A stretch of 39,468 bases of DNA, taken from positions 1-39,468 of the forward strand of contig JAOUQQ010000011.1 of assembly GCA_029879245.1 (NCBI GenBank). The letters run 5' to 3'. How positions within the stretch are numbered: position 1 is the first letter of the stretch; every line of letters begins with the position of its first letter. Positions 1 through 7,625 of this stretch are shown in pieces. A program made the position numbers and the translations under genes. The DNA is from Chromatiales bacterium. Its GTDB lineage: Bacteria > Pseudomonadota > Gammaproteobacteria > Thiohalomonadales > Thiohalomonadaceae. Below the pieces are notes generated by a model. That model was not told where the DNA came from. It saw nothing but the letters and a program-made list of their open reading frames with translations, and made no database searches.

Positions 1-1542
1 CTCATGACACTCATCACGCTACAGAATGAGGATCGTAGCGTTAGCAATATAAACCCTATCGATGAGACGCTTCACAGTGCTCGAACCGTCCACTCTGCCC
101 GCCCTATGTTGTTGGTCAACCGCACAGGCAGAGAGCACATTATTCAGTACACCGTTGCCCCGATCCTTGAGCAGGGTGAGCTATATGGCTCGATCACCGT
201 ACTGCATGATGTTACCGAGCTTCACTCTCTGAACGATCAACTTCAGTTCCATGCCAGTCACGATGCACTGACCGGTCTTATCAACCGCCGGGAGTTTGAA
301 CGGCTGTTGCAACAGGCTGTTGATAATGCCCGCAAGCAGGGCACTACCCATGCGCTCTGTTACCTCGACCTCGATCAGTTCAAGATCGTCAACGACACCT
401 GCGGCCACCTGGCCGGAGACGAACTACTCAAACAGCTCGCCAACCATCTCCGCGATGAACTGCGTGCCGCCGATGTTCTGGCTCGTCTCGGCGGTGATGA
501 GTTTGGTGTGTTACTGGAAAATTGTCCCCTTGATGTTGCCGAAACCATCGCCGACACGCTGCGCCTGACCGTCAAGGAACACCGCTTTACCTGGGATGGC
601 AAACCCTTTGAGATCGGAGTCAGTATCGGAATCGTTCCGATTAGTGCTGACTCGGGAACCCTCTACGACATCCTTCGCTATGCCGACTCCGCCTGCTACA
701 TGGCCAAAGATCTGGGACGAAACTGCATTAAGGTCTTTTCACTCTCCTCTGAGGGATTTGTGCCTCCCAACGAAGAGATACAGTGGAGCCAGCGCATCGA
801 ACAGGCTCTGGAGAATGGTCACTTCTGTCTACATGCCGAGCCGATTCAATCGTTACAGAACAGTGGCTCTGGCCACCAGCATGAGCTCCTTCTGCGCATG
901 CAGGAAGATGGTGAAAACTGTATTCCGCCAATGGCATTCATCCCGGCAGCAGAGCGCTACAACCTGATGCCACAGATCGACCGCTGGGTGATAAGCGAGG
1001 CCTTCCGCTCCTTTGCCAGCGAACAGCAAAGTATCGAAAAGAATAACCTGCTCTTTACCATCAACATTTCTGGGCAATCACTCAACGACTCGACCTTTGT
1101 CAAGTTTCTGGAAGAGACGCTCAAAGGCAGTACCATCGACACCTCGCGCGTCTGCTTTGAACTAAGTGAGAGCGCCGCAATCACCAACCTGGAGGCGGCA
1201 AGAAAACTGATTCAGACCGCACGTAAATATGGTGCGAACTTCGCCCTTGACGATTTTGGCACCGGATTCAGCTCCTTCTCCTATCTGAAAAATCTACCGG
1301 TTAACTACGTCAAGATCGACGGTAGCTTTATTCGCGACATACATGACAATCCGATGGATCAGCTTATGGTCGACTCCATCAATCGCACCTGTAAACTGCT
1401 ACACATGCAGACCATTGCCGAGTTTGTCGAAACAGAAACCGCCTTTGATACCCTGCAGAAAATGGGCATCGATTACGCACAGGGGTGGTATCTCGGCAAT
1501 TCCCGCCCCCTCAGCGAAATTTACACCGCAGCAAATCAGTAG
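1..1542 (+). CDS. PAS-GGDEF-EAL cyclic-di-GMP signalling protein (5' end cut by window)
   Basis: The reading frame is open at base 1, so the N-terminus lies outside the window. Counting from the first visible Met (base 4), residues 1-78 look like the end of a PAS domain, 80-245 are a GGDEF diguanylate cyclase domain and about 262-505 an EAL phosphodiesterase domain. The GGDEF motif is intact (163-167) and is preceded at the usual five-residue distance by an RAAD inhibitory site (154-157). This suggests an active, product-inhibited cyclase. In the EAL domain the signature is ELL (294-296), with the metal-binding DD at 416-417, Lys437 and Glu476 present, so hydrolysis is plausible. One sequence carrying both activities usually means one is dominant or that sensory input switches them. 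The bound signal of the PAS domain cannot be told. No partner gene is evident, and the next gene is separated by about 150 bases. Confidence 0.93.
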   Translation, partial: LMTLITLQNEDRSVSNINPIDETLHSARTVHSARPMLLVNRTGREHIIQYTVAPILEQGELYGSITVLHDVTELHSLNDQLQFHASHDALTGLINRREFERLLQQAVDNARKQGTTHALCYLDLDQFKIVNDTCGHLAGDELLKQLANHLRDELRAADVLARLGGDEFGVLLENCPLDVAETIADTLRLTVKEHRFTWDGKPFEIGVSIGIVPISADSGTLYDILRYADSACYMAKDLGRNCIKVFSLSSEGFVPPNEEIQWSQRIEQALENGHFCLHAEPIQSLQNSGSGHQHELLLRMQEDGENCIPPMAFIPAAERYNLMPQIDRWVISEAFRSFASEQQSIEKNNLLFTINISGQSLNDSTFVKFLEETLKGSTIDTSRVCFELSESAAITNLEAARKLIQTARKYGANFALDDFGTGFSSFSYLKNLPVNYVKIDGSFIRDIHDNPMDQLMVDSINRTCKLLHMQTIAEFVETETAFDTLQKMGIDYAQGWYLGNSRPLSEIYTAANQ

Positions 1543-1692
1543 TCTGTGACCCACGGCAGAGGCGTACTTAGCCCCTCCTGCCTGCCGTAACGCAGTCCGG
1601 TGTACAAGTCTGCACGGTATAGTAGTTTAATCACCGTCATATCACTGGTAGCATCACTACAACGACACAACCCCCTTCACGCGGAGTCAGCC

Positions 1693-2223
1693 ATGTCACT
1701 ACAGGATCAACTGTTAAAGGCCGGTCTCGTCGATCAGAAAAAGGCGAGCAAGGCCAAAAAGTCAAAACACCAGCAGGCAAAGATAAAACAGAAGAACAAG
1801 GTCGAAACCGTCGATGAGGCCAAACTGGCCGCCCAGCAGGCGCAGGCTGAGAAGATTGCCCGTGACCGTGAACTCAACGCCCAGCGCAAGGCCGAGGCCG
1901 AACAGAGGGCGATCGCTGCACAGGTACGTCAGCTCATTGAGATGAATCGCCAAACCACTGACGGCGATGTCGCCTACCGCTTTACCGACGAAACTCAGGT
2001 GAAAACCCTCTACGTCAACGAGACGCAGCAAAAGCAGCTGAGTAACGGCCGCCTCTGTATCGTCAAACTCGATGGGCAGTATCAACTCATCCCTACCCTA
2101 GTGGCCGAAAAGATCCAGCAACGGGACAGCACCACCACCATCCTCAGCAACAGGCCTACAGAGACCCCCGATGAAGATGACCCCTACGCCGAATTTCAGG
2201 TACCCGACGACCTGATGTGGTAG
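1693..2223 (+). CDS. DUF2058 family protein
   Basis: A 176-residue protein of the DUF2058 (YaiL-like) family. It begins with the family's [11 protein letters not shown]-type N-terminus, followed by a highly charged Lys/Gln/Glu/Ala-rich segment (about residues 15-75) that probably forms a coiled coil. A compact C-terminal domain follows (about 80-150) with the pattern of a small beta-rich fold. The reading frame stays open upstream to 1600, but the start at 1693 is preferred because GGAG lies about eight bases before it and because the family begins here. The biochemical role of the family is not established and I do not assign one. It is followed after 7 bases by the macrodomain gene, so the two are probably cotranscribed. 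Confidence 0.85.
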   Translation: MSLQDQLLKAGLVDQKKASKAKKSKHQQAKIKQKNKVETVDEAKLAAQQAQAEKIARDRELNAQRKAEAEQRAIAAQVRQLIEMNRQTTDGDVAYRFTDETQVKTLYVNETQQKQLSNGRLCIVKLDGQYQLIPTLVAEKIQQRDSTTTILSNRPTETPDEDDPYAEFQVPDDLMW

Positions 2224-2230
2224 AGGAGAA

Positions 2231-2722
2231 ATGATTGAACTCATACAGGCCGACATCACCACCCTGGAGGTCGACGCCATCGTCAACGCCGCCAACAACT
2301 CCCTGCTTGGCGGCGGTGGCGTCGACGGCGCCATCCACCGTGCCGCCGGGCCAGAGCTATTAGAAGCCTGCCGCCCGCTCGGCGGCTGTAATACCGGTGA
2401 TGCCAAGATCACCCCCGGCTTCAAGCTCCCCGCCAAATACGTTATTCATACCGTTGGGCCTGTCTATCATGGCGGTGATGCCGAGGCGGCGTTGTTGGCT
2501 TCTTGTTATAGAAGAAGCTTTGAGGTGGCGTTGGAGAATGGGGTGAAGTCGATTGCCTTTCCTGCTATTTCAACGGGTGTTTACGGCTATCCCAAGGATG
2601 AGGCGGCGCGGATTGCGATGGGTGTAATGCGTGAGTTTGAGGGGTTGTTTGAGAGGGTGGTGGCTTGTCTTCATAGTGAAGGAGATTTGCTGCTGTATCG
2701 GAAAGTTTTGGAAGGCAGCTAA
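2231..2722 (+). CDS. Macrodomain protein, O-acetyl-ADP-ribose deacetylase / ADP-ribosyl hydrolase (YmdB/MacroD type)
   Basis: A stand-alone macrodomain of 163 residues. The ADP-ribose-binding hallmarks are visible: [20 protein letters not shown] (residues 14-33) with the Asn pair and the following Asp, and the phosphate loop [11 protein letters not shown] (111-121). Members of this clade remove acetyl groups from O-acetyl-ADP-ribose and ADP-ribose from acidic side chains. A strong GAGGAG ribosome binding site directly follows the upstream stop, indicating coupling to the DUF2058 gene. Codon use changes inside the gene. The first half is rich in C-ending codons, whereas after about base 2490 there are many TTG, TTT and AGA codons, which resembles the less GC-rich sequence that follows. 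The family call is firm; the physiological substrate is unknown. Confidence 0.93.
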   Translation: MIELIQADITTLEVDAIVNAANNSLLGGGGVDGAIHRAAGPELLEACRPLGGCNTGDAKITPGFKLPAKYVIHTVGPVYHGGDAEAALLASCYRRSFEVALENGVKSIAFPAISTGVYGYPKDEAARIAMGVMREFEGLFERVVACLHSEGDLLLYRKVLEGS

Positions 2723-2798
2723 GAGAAAAATGTGCTGCCTCCATTAATTGAGATAACTTTAGTTAGCGTTAGCTAGGCGTATCTATGGGCCATTCATT

Positions 2799-3536
2799 AT
2801 GATCGACCATAACCACCCAAGTTTTAAACCACCAAGTGAAAATCGTACTCTATGGCGTTACATGGACCTAACTAAGCTACTTAGTTTGCTTGAAACAAAA
2901 CATCTCTACTTTCCTCGTGCTGATAAATTTGAAGATCAATTCGAAGGAGAACTAACAACGGCAGAAGTGAACATATTACGTCAGCATGAGGACGAAGGTA
3001 CTCAACCATCTGGACATGCAAACGGAATGATAAAATTGTCTGCGATGCTCAAACGGTCCATGTTCATAAGTTGCTGGTTTGCCAGTGAGCATGAGTCAGC
3101 TGCCATGTGGAAACTATACATCAACAGCCCTGAGGGAATTGCGATTCGAACTGACTACAAGTCACTTACAGGTGTTCTAGAGCATTCACCCATTACCGTT
3201 AGAACATCAATGGTTAATTATATTGACTACGATAGAGAAGTTTTCCCAAATACAAATACATTTTCTCGATTCATACATAAGAGGCTGAGTTTTTCTCATG
3301 AAAATGAGTTTAGGGCCGTCATCTGGTCGTTGGAGGAAGTAAATAGCAAACTGATAGAAGCGAATTCTGAATCAGTTTCACTTGAAATAGACCCACAAGA
3401 ATTAATAAAAGCTGTTCACGTCTCCCCAAAGGCACCAGACTGGTATGGTGATTTAATTGAAAAAATAATGATTAGATATGGTCTGACTTGTACTGTTGAG
3501 CGTTCTAAACTATATAAACGTCCCTCATTTATTTAG
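2799..3536 (+). CDS. DUF2971 domain protein
   Basis: A 245-residue protein with the arrangement of DUF2971: an N-terminal WRYMDLTKLLSLLETKHLYF-like segment, then PRADKFEDQFEGE (about residues 39-51). Further on are CWF (about 92), an AMWKLYINSPEGIAIR segment (about 101-116) and a late Asn-Glu-Phe-Arg-Ala motif (about 168-172). It has no signal peptide or membrane segment, so it is probably cytosolic. The function of the family is unknown; members are scattered through genomes and often sit in variable regions. The gene is clearly more AT-rich than its neighbours and uses many A/T-ending codons. It is bounded downstream by palindromic repeats, which fits horizontal acquisition. The ribosome binding site is weak. 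Confidence 0.75.
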   Translation: MIDHNHPSFKPPSENRTLWRYMDLTKLLSLLETKHLYFPRADKFEDQFEGELTTAEVNILRQHEDEGTQPSGHANGMIKLSAMLKRSMFISCWFASEHESAAMWKLYINSPEGIAIRTDYKSLTGVLEHSPITVRTSMVNYIDYDREVFPNTNTFSRFIHKRLSFSHENEFRAVIWSLEEVNSKLIEANSESVSLEIDPQELIKAVHVSPKAPDWYGDLIEKIMIRYGLTCTVERSKLYKRPSFI

Positions 3537-3539
3537 CCT

Positions 3540-3615
3540 GTAGCCCGGATGAAGTGAAACGTAATCCGGGAACACCAACATAATCCCGGATTACACTACG
3601 TTACATCCGGGCTAC
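3540..3615. repeat. Imperfect inverted repeat of the 'GTAGCCCGGATG...GTAATCCGGG' intergenic type
   Basis: The left arm (3540-3570) and right arm (3585-3615) are reverse complements at their outer 12 and inner 10 bases. The central 9 bases of each arm do not match, and a 14-base spacer separates the arms. The same consensus occurs as a scattered intergenic repeat in many gammaproteobacteria. It can fold into a long hairpin on either strand. It lies just after the DUF2971 stop and may help end that transcript. Confidence 0.8.
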
Positions 3616-3628
3616 TGCCAGATTCATC

Positions 3629-3643
3629 GCGGCGAGACGCCGC
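3629..3643. repeat. Short GC-rich hairpin repeat next to 'CGCTCCCACA'
   Basis: A perfect stem GCGGCG / CGCCGC with loop AGA, followed by TCCCACA. This matches the core of another short dispersed repeat common in gammaproteobacterial intergenic DNA. It sits directly beside the larger inverted repeat, so two repeat families adjoin in this 150-base gap. Confidence 0.6.
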
Positions 3644-3652
3644 TCCCACAAT

Positions 3653-3680
3653 AAAAAAGGGCCCCAACCGGGGCCCCTTT
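3653..3680 (-). terminator. Rho-independent terminator of sspAB
   Basis: Read on the minus strand, a GC-only stem (3659-3665 with 3670-3676, loop of four bases) is followed by six T residues (3658-3653). It lies 10-37 bases beyond the sspB stop. An AAA/TTT flank on the other side makes it potentially bidirectional. Confidence 0.9.
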
Positions 3681-3689
3681 CAATCACAC

Positions 3690-4082
3690 CTACTTCACCA
3701 CCCTAAGCGTAGGCCGCTTAGCGTCTTCCTTCTCCGGCGGCGGCTCATCCCCGCCCCCATCCTCCTCGGTAAAGACCATCCCTTTGCCGTTCTCACGTGC
3801 ATAGATCGCCATCACCGACATCACCGGTACGACAACGTGCATCGGTTTGCCGCTGAAGCGAGCATCGAGTTCGATGAGCTCGTTGCCCAGTTGCAGGTTC
3901 TGTACGGCACTGGGATTGACGTTGAGGACGATGCGCCCGTTCTCGACGTACTGGGTGGGCACCACGACACGTTCATCCGCTACATCGACGAGGATGTAGG
4001 GGGTGAAGCCGTTGTCGAGAATCCAGTCGTAGAGCGCCCTGATGAGATAGGGGCGACTGGGGCTCATGCTGCTATCTACCAT
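3690..4082 (-). CDS. sspB: SspB, ClpXP proteolysis adaptor
   Basis: A 130-residue SspB. The folded substrate-binding domain spans about residues 8-110 (RPYLIRALYDWILDN start, VVPVMSVMAIYARENGKGM end). An acidic flexible linker follows, then the C-terminal RPTLRVVK, the ClpX-docking motif that matches the E. coli tail almost exactly. SspB captures ssrA-tagged proteins from stalled ribosomes, and in some systems the RseA/MucA anti-sigma fragment, and hands them to ClpXP. The linker is much shorter than in E. coli. The gene starts 20 bases after sspA ends, the usual operon arrangement. An internal Met at residue 6 is an alternative start; neither has a strong Shine-Dalgarno sequence. Confidence 0.95.
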   Translation of the reverse strand: MVDSSMSPSRPYLIRALYDWILDNGFTPYILVDVADERVVVPTQYVENGRIVLNVNPSAVQNLQLGNELIELDARFSGKPMHVVVPVMSVMAIYARENGKGMVFTEEDGGGDEPPPEKEDAKRPTLRVVK

Positions 4083-4102
4083 GTATCTAGAGGAGTATGC
4101 GC

Positions 4103-4729
4103 CTAGTCGCGCATCTCGCGCTCCAGTTCGGTGAGGCTCTCCTTGAACGACTCTCTGGCGAAGATGCGCTCGGCATACTCAATCAGTGGAGCGGCCTGCT
4201 TGGGCAGTTGGATACCAAGAACCGGTAGGCGCCACAGTAGCGGGGCGAGAAAGCAGTCGACCAGACTGAATTCGTCGCTCATGAAGAAGGGCTTGACCTC
4301 GAACACCGGGCTGATCGCCGTCAGATTATCACGCATCTCCTTGCGTGCTCTGGTGGCGTCCTTGTCGCTGCCGTTTACGATGGTATCGAGATTATTGTAG
4401 AGATCGAGTTCGATACGATAGAGGTAGAGACGGTTATTGGCGCGCGAGACCGGGTCGACCGGCATCAGCGGCGGATGGGGGAATCGCTCATCGAGGTACT
4501 CCATGATCACCTGGGAGCTGTAGAGCACCAGATCTCTATCCACCAGTGTGGGGACAGAGCCGTAGGGGTTGAGGTCGATCAGGTCCTCGGGCAGGTTACC
4601 TGCCTCGACCGGGACGATGTCGACGTTAATCCCCTTTTCGGCCAGTACCAGGCGGGCTCGATGACTATAGACATCGGTATCCCCGGAAAACAGCGTCATA
4701 ACTGAGCGTCGGTTGGCGACGGCACCCAT
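4103..4729 (-). CDS. sspA: SspA, stringent starvation protein A (RNA polymerase-associated, GST fold)
   Basis: A 208-residue protein with a glutathione-S-transferase-like N-terminal thioredoxin fold (VMTLFSGDTDVYSHRARLVL; GSVPTLVDRDLVLYSSQVIMEYLDERFPHPPL) and an all-alpha C-terminal domain. SspA-type proteins bind RNA polymerase holoenzyme and affect stationary-phase and stress transcription; they lack GST activity. The frame extends nine codons further upstream, but the start at 4729 is chosen because GGAG lies seven bases before it. It is followed by sspB. A terminator-like hairpin lies only about 30 bases before the start codon, so expression may depend partly on read-through from petABC. 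Confidence 0.95.
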   Translation of the reverse strand: MGAVANRRSVMTLFSGDTDVYSHRARLVLAEKGINVDIVPVEAGNLPEDLIDLNPYGSVPTLVDRDLVLYSSQVIMEYLDERFPHPPLMPVDPVSRANNRLYLYRIELDLYNNLDTIVNGSDKDATRARKEMRDNLTAISPVFEVKPFFMSDEFSLVDCFLAPLLWRLPVLGIQLPKQAAPLIEYAERIFARESFKESLTELEREMRD

Positions 4730-4760
4730 ATGTAATCTCCTAACAATGCGTCTCAAAACA

Positions 4761-4789
4761 AAAGAGGGGGCCGGTCAGGCCCCCTCTTT
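4761..4789 (-). terminator. Terminator-like hairpin between petC and sspA
   Basis: A twelve-base-pair stem (4761-4772 with 4778-4789, loop five bases) reads AAAGAGGGGGCC / GGCCCCCTCTTT. On the minus strand it is followed by TGTTTTG. It ends the petABC transcript, or weakens it before sspA, whose start codon is about 30 bases further on. Confidence 0.8.
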
Positions 4790-4865
4790 CATAATCATGC
4801 TACAGCGGATTATCCCGCTGTGGTGGACCGGTCGCCTATTCTAGCACAACCGGCGCGCTCCATGA

Positions 4866-5624
4866 TTAATGTACGTCTTTCCAGTACTCTTTCTTCAACA
4901 GATAGGCCACGATGAAGAAGAAGAAGAGGAAGATCAGTACGTATACGCCGATCTCTTTGCGCTTGAGCTGGATCGGCTCACCGCTGTAGGCGAGGAAGTT
5001 GGTCAGGTCGCGTGCGGCCTGGTCATACTCCTGCTCGCTCATGCTACCGGGGGTGACCATTTCGTAACCGGTGATAACGGTCTTCTCGTTACCGTCGGCA
5101 TCGGTCTCGGTCTTCTTCACCGCCTTCTTCATACCCTCCAGCTCCCACAGTACGTGGGGCATACCAACGTCAGCGAACACCTGGTTGTTAACACCGAAGG
5201 GACGACTTTCGTCGATATAGAAGGTCTTGAAGTAGGTGTAGAGCCAGTCTACACCACGGGCACGGGCGATGACGGTGAGATCCGGCGGTGGATTACCAAA
5301 CCACTTCTTCGCGTCGCCCTGCGGCATGGCGATGGTCATGGTCTCACCCACCTTGTCGGCGGCCAGCATCAGCTGCTTGAGCTGATCCACGTCGAGCTCG
5401 CCGTCATCGGTGGTCAGACCGATATCCATACCAACGCGATTATAGCGCTGGTAGGCGGCAGAGTGGCAGCTAAGGCAGTAGTTAACGAAGATCCTGGCAC
5501 CACGCTGCAGTGAGGCGTTGTCGGCCAGATCGATGTTGGCCTTCTGCAGCTGGACACCGCCACCTGCAGCCATGCCCAGTGCGGGCAGGGCGGCAAATAC
5601 AAATGCAACGATTAGTTTTTTCAT
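4866..5624 (-). CDS. petC: Cytochrome c1 subunit of the bc1 complex
   Basis: A 252-residue c-type cytochrome. Residues 1-19 form a Sec signal peptide. The haem c attachment motif CLSCH is at 50-54, and the likely sixth ligand is Met155 in GMPHVLWELEG. A single C-terminal membrane anchor (about 227-243) is followed by positive residues, as in bc1 complexes. The protein takes electrons from the Rieske centre and passes them to soluble cytochrome c in the periplasm. It overlaps petB by four bases (ATGA), so the two are translationally coupled. It is the last gene of petABC. Confidence 0.97.
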   Translation of the reverse strand: MKKLIVAFVFAALPALGMAAGGGVQLQKANIDLADNASLQRGARIFVNYCLSCHSAAYQRYNRVGMDIGLTTDDGELDVDQLKQLMLAADKVGETMTIAMPQGDAKKWFGNPPPDLTVIARARGVDWLYTYFKTFYIDESRPFGVNNQVFADVGMPHVLWELEGMKKAVKKTETDADGNEKTVITGYEMVTPGSMSEQEYDQAARDLTNFLAYSGEPIQLKRKEIGVYVLIFLFFFFIVAYLLKKEYWKDVH

Positions 5625-6856
5625 CCTGTTACCCTCTCCGGTACCGGCTTGGTCTTCTCAAACTTCGGAATAATTGCCAGAAGGAAGAAGAATGCAAAGT
5701 AGTAGATGGTGCCAATCTGCGCGATCAAGGTGAGGATCGGGGTCGCAGGTTTAACACCGAGGTAACCCAGCAGGATGAAGTCAACCACGAACAGGGCCAG
5801 CAGGACCTTGTAGCAGAGGCCGCGGTAGCGGATCGACTTCACCGGACTGCGATCCAGCCAGGGCAGGAAGAACAGAATGATGGTCGCCGCACCCATAACT
5901 ACCACACCGGGGAAGGCGGAACCGGCAATAGACGGTACCGCACGCAACATGGCGTAGAACGGGGTGAAGTACCAGACCGGGGCGATGTGCTCAGGTGTCT
6001 TCAGCGGGTTGGCCGGCTCAAAGTTGGGATGCTCGATAAAGAAGCCGCCCATCTCCGGCGCGAAGAAGAGGATCGCACAGAAGATGATGAGGAAGCCGAT
6101 AACGCCAACGATATCCTTTACGGTGTAGTAAGGGTGGAAGGGGATGCCGTCGAGTGGCTTGCCATCCGGGCCCTTGTTCTTCTTGATCTCAACGCCGTCT
6201 GGGTTGTTGGAACCAACCTCGTGCAGGGCGATGATGTGTGCCGCCACCAGACCGACCAGCACCAGCGGCAGGGCGATAACGTGGAAGGCAAAGAAGCGGT
6301 TGAGGGTAGCGTCGGAGACGACGTAGTCACCACGAATCCACTCGGCAAGCTCAGTACCGACAAACGGCACGGTTGCAAACAGGTTAACGATAACCTGCGC
6401 GCCCCAGTAGGACATCTGGCCCCACGGCAGCAGGTAGCCGAAGAAAGCCTCGGCCATCAGTGCCAGGTAGATGAGGCAGCCGAAGATCCAGATCAGCTCG
6501 CGCGGCGCCTTGTAGGAGCCGTACATCAGACCACGGAACATGTGCAGGTAGACCACGGCGAAAAACGCGGAAGCACCGGTGGAGTGCATGTAGCGGATCA
6601 GCCATCCCCAGTCGACATCACGCATGATGTACTCGACCGAACCGAAGGCAAGGACACCATCGGGCTTATAGCTCATGGTGAGCAGGATACCTGAGACGAT
6701 CTGGATAACCAGCACCAGCAGGGCGAGGGAACCGAAGAAATACCAGAAGTTGAAATTCTTCGGCGCGTAGTATTCGGAAAGGTGCTCTTTCCACATCTTG
6801 GTCAGGGGGAAGCGAGCATCCACCCAGCCAAGAAGTTGCATTAGCTTGTCATTCAT
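5621..6856 (-). CDS. petB: Cytochrome b subunit of the bc1 complex
   Basis: A 411-residue integral membrane protein with eight predicted helices. The four haem b ligands are His91, His105, His192 and His207, in two helices with the expected 14- and 15-residue spacing. The quinol-oxidation-site motif is PVWY (293-296) rather than the PEWY of alphaproteobacteria and mitochondria; PVWY is known among beta- and gammaproteobacteria. The protein carries the quinol-oxidising and quinone-reducing sites that drive the Q cycle. It overlaps petA by one base and petC by four. Confidence 0.97.
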   Translation of the reverse strand: MNDKLMQLLGWVDARFPLTKMWKEHLSEYYAPKNFNFWYFFGSLALLVLVIQIVSGILLTMSYKPDGVLAFGSVEYIMRDVDWGWLIRYMHSTGASAFFAVVYLHMFRGLMYGSYKAPRELIWIFGCLIYLALMAEAFFGYLLPWGQMSYWGAQVIVNLFATVPFVGTELAEWIRGDYVVSDATLNRFFAFHVIALPLVLVGLVAAHIIALHEVGSNNPDGVEIKKNKGPDGKPLDGIPFHPYYTVKDIVGVIGFLIIFCAILFFAPEMGGFFIEHPNFEPANPLKTPEHIAPVWYFTPFYAMLRAVPSIAGSAFPGVVVMGAATIILFFLPWLDRSPVKSIRYRGLCYKVLLALFVVDFILLGYLGVKPATPILTLIAQIGTIYYFAFFFLLAIIPKFEKTKPVPERVTG

Positions 6857-7455
6857 CAGGCGGTTACTCCTTCGTCATCACCGATCAGGATCTGGCTGTC
6901 GGTCAGGAACTTGTAGGGCGGAACCTCAAGGTTTTTCGGTGCCGGCACACCTGAATAGACGCGACCGGCCAGGTCGAAGCGTGAGCCGTGGCAGGGGCAG
7001 AAGAAGCCACCCTTCCAGTCGGCGCCGAGGTCTGCCGGGGCGATGTCTGGACGGTAGGTGGGCGAGCATCCAAGGTGGGTACAGATACCGACCAGTACCA
7101 GAAACTCCTCCTTTTGCGCGCGGGTGGGGTTCTTGGCCCACGCGGGCTGTTGCCCGGTGTTATCGGATGCCGGATCCAGCAGCTTGCCCTCGATGGACGC
7201 CAGGTCCTTGAGGTTCTGCTCGGTACGACGAACGACCCAAACAGGTTTACCGCGCCACTCGAAAGTCGCCATCTGTCCCGGCTCCAGCTTGCTAATGTCC
7301 GCTTCCACCGGCGCACCGGCGGCCTTGGCACGCTCACTGGGCTGCATGGACAACACGAACGGGGCAGCGACGGCCGCTCCACCCACTGCACCTACCACGG
7401 CGGTAGCTGCGGTGAGGAAGCGACGGCGGCCCTTATCTACGCCTTCTGTGCTCAT
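6856..7455 (-). CDS. petA: Rieske iron-sulfur subunit of the bc1 complex
   Basis: A 199-residue protein. It begins with a twin-arginine motif ([13 protein letters not shown], residues 10-22) running into a membrane helix that stays uncleaved as the anchor. The 2Fe-2S ligands are in CTHLGC (125-130) and CPCHGS (153-158): Cys125, His127, Cys153 and His156, with Cys130 and Cys155 forming the stabilising disulfide. It accepts the first electron from quinol at cytochrome b and passes it to cytochrome c1. GGGAGAGG precedes the start codon by a few bases. It is the first gene of petABC. Confidence 0.97.
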   Translation of the reverse strand: MSTEGVDKGRRRFLTAATAVVGAVGGAAVAAPFVLSMQPSERAKAAGAPVEADISKLEPGQMATFEWRGKPVWVVRRTEQNLKDLASIEGKLLDPASDNTGQQPAWAKNPTRAQKEEFLVLVGICTHLGCSPTYRPDIAPADLGADWKGGFFCPCHGSRFDLAGRVYSGVPAPKNLEVPPYKFLTDSQILIGDDEGVTA

Positions 7456-7537
7456 TAAGCCTCTCCCAACATTTAATACTCGGATAAAAAACTCTATGCG
7501 TGTATCACTGACACTACCCCAAAAGAGGTACTACTTA

Positions 7538-7555
7538 AGTAAATTAGGATTTACT
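7538..7555. promoter_or_regulatory. 18-base dyad in the petA leader
   Basis: AGTAAAT-TAGG-ATTTACT is a perfect 7-4-7 inverted repeat, in an AT-rich stretch just downstream of the predicted petA transcription start. It has the size of a dimeric regulator site or of a small leader hairpin. It does not match the FNR, Fur or IscR consensus as I know them, so the binding factor, if any, is unidentified. Confidence 0.4.
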
Positions 7556-7579
7556 AATCCGCATAAATAATAGCCGACC

Positions 7580-7609
7580 ATTATCGTACAACCATTCTTG
7601 CAAGGTCAA
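7580..7609 (-). promoter_or_regulatory. Predicted sigma-70 promoter of petABC
   Basis: Read on the minus strand, TTGACC (7609-7604) and GATAAT (7585-7580) are separated by 18 bases. Transcription would start near 7573 and leave a leader of about 120 bases before petA. The hexamers are close to consensus and no other good pair was seen in this gap. Confidence 0.55.
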
Positions 7610-7625
7610 GCGGGGCGCGGGCAAA

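Noticed and set aside
4802-4821. Small hairpin ACAGCGG / CCGCTGT between petC and the terminator
   Set aside because: It has no T tract and a short stem, so it is not called as a terminator; it may simply be part of the 3' untranslated region.
5510-6694. Long open frame (394 codons) on the plus strand opposite petB and petC
   Set aside because: The minus strand encodes clear cytochrome b and c1 with all haem ligands. The plus-strand product is low-complexity and charged, with no family pattern, and is a by-product of GC-rich codon use.
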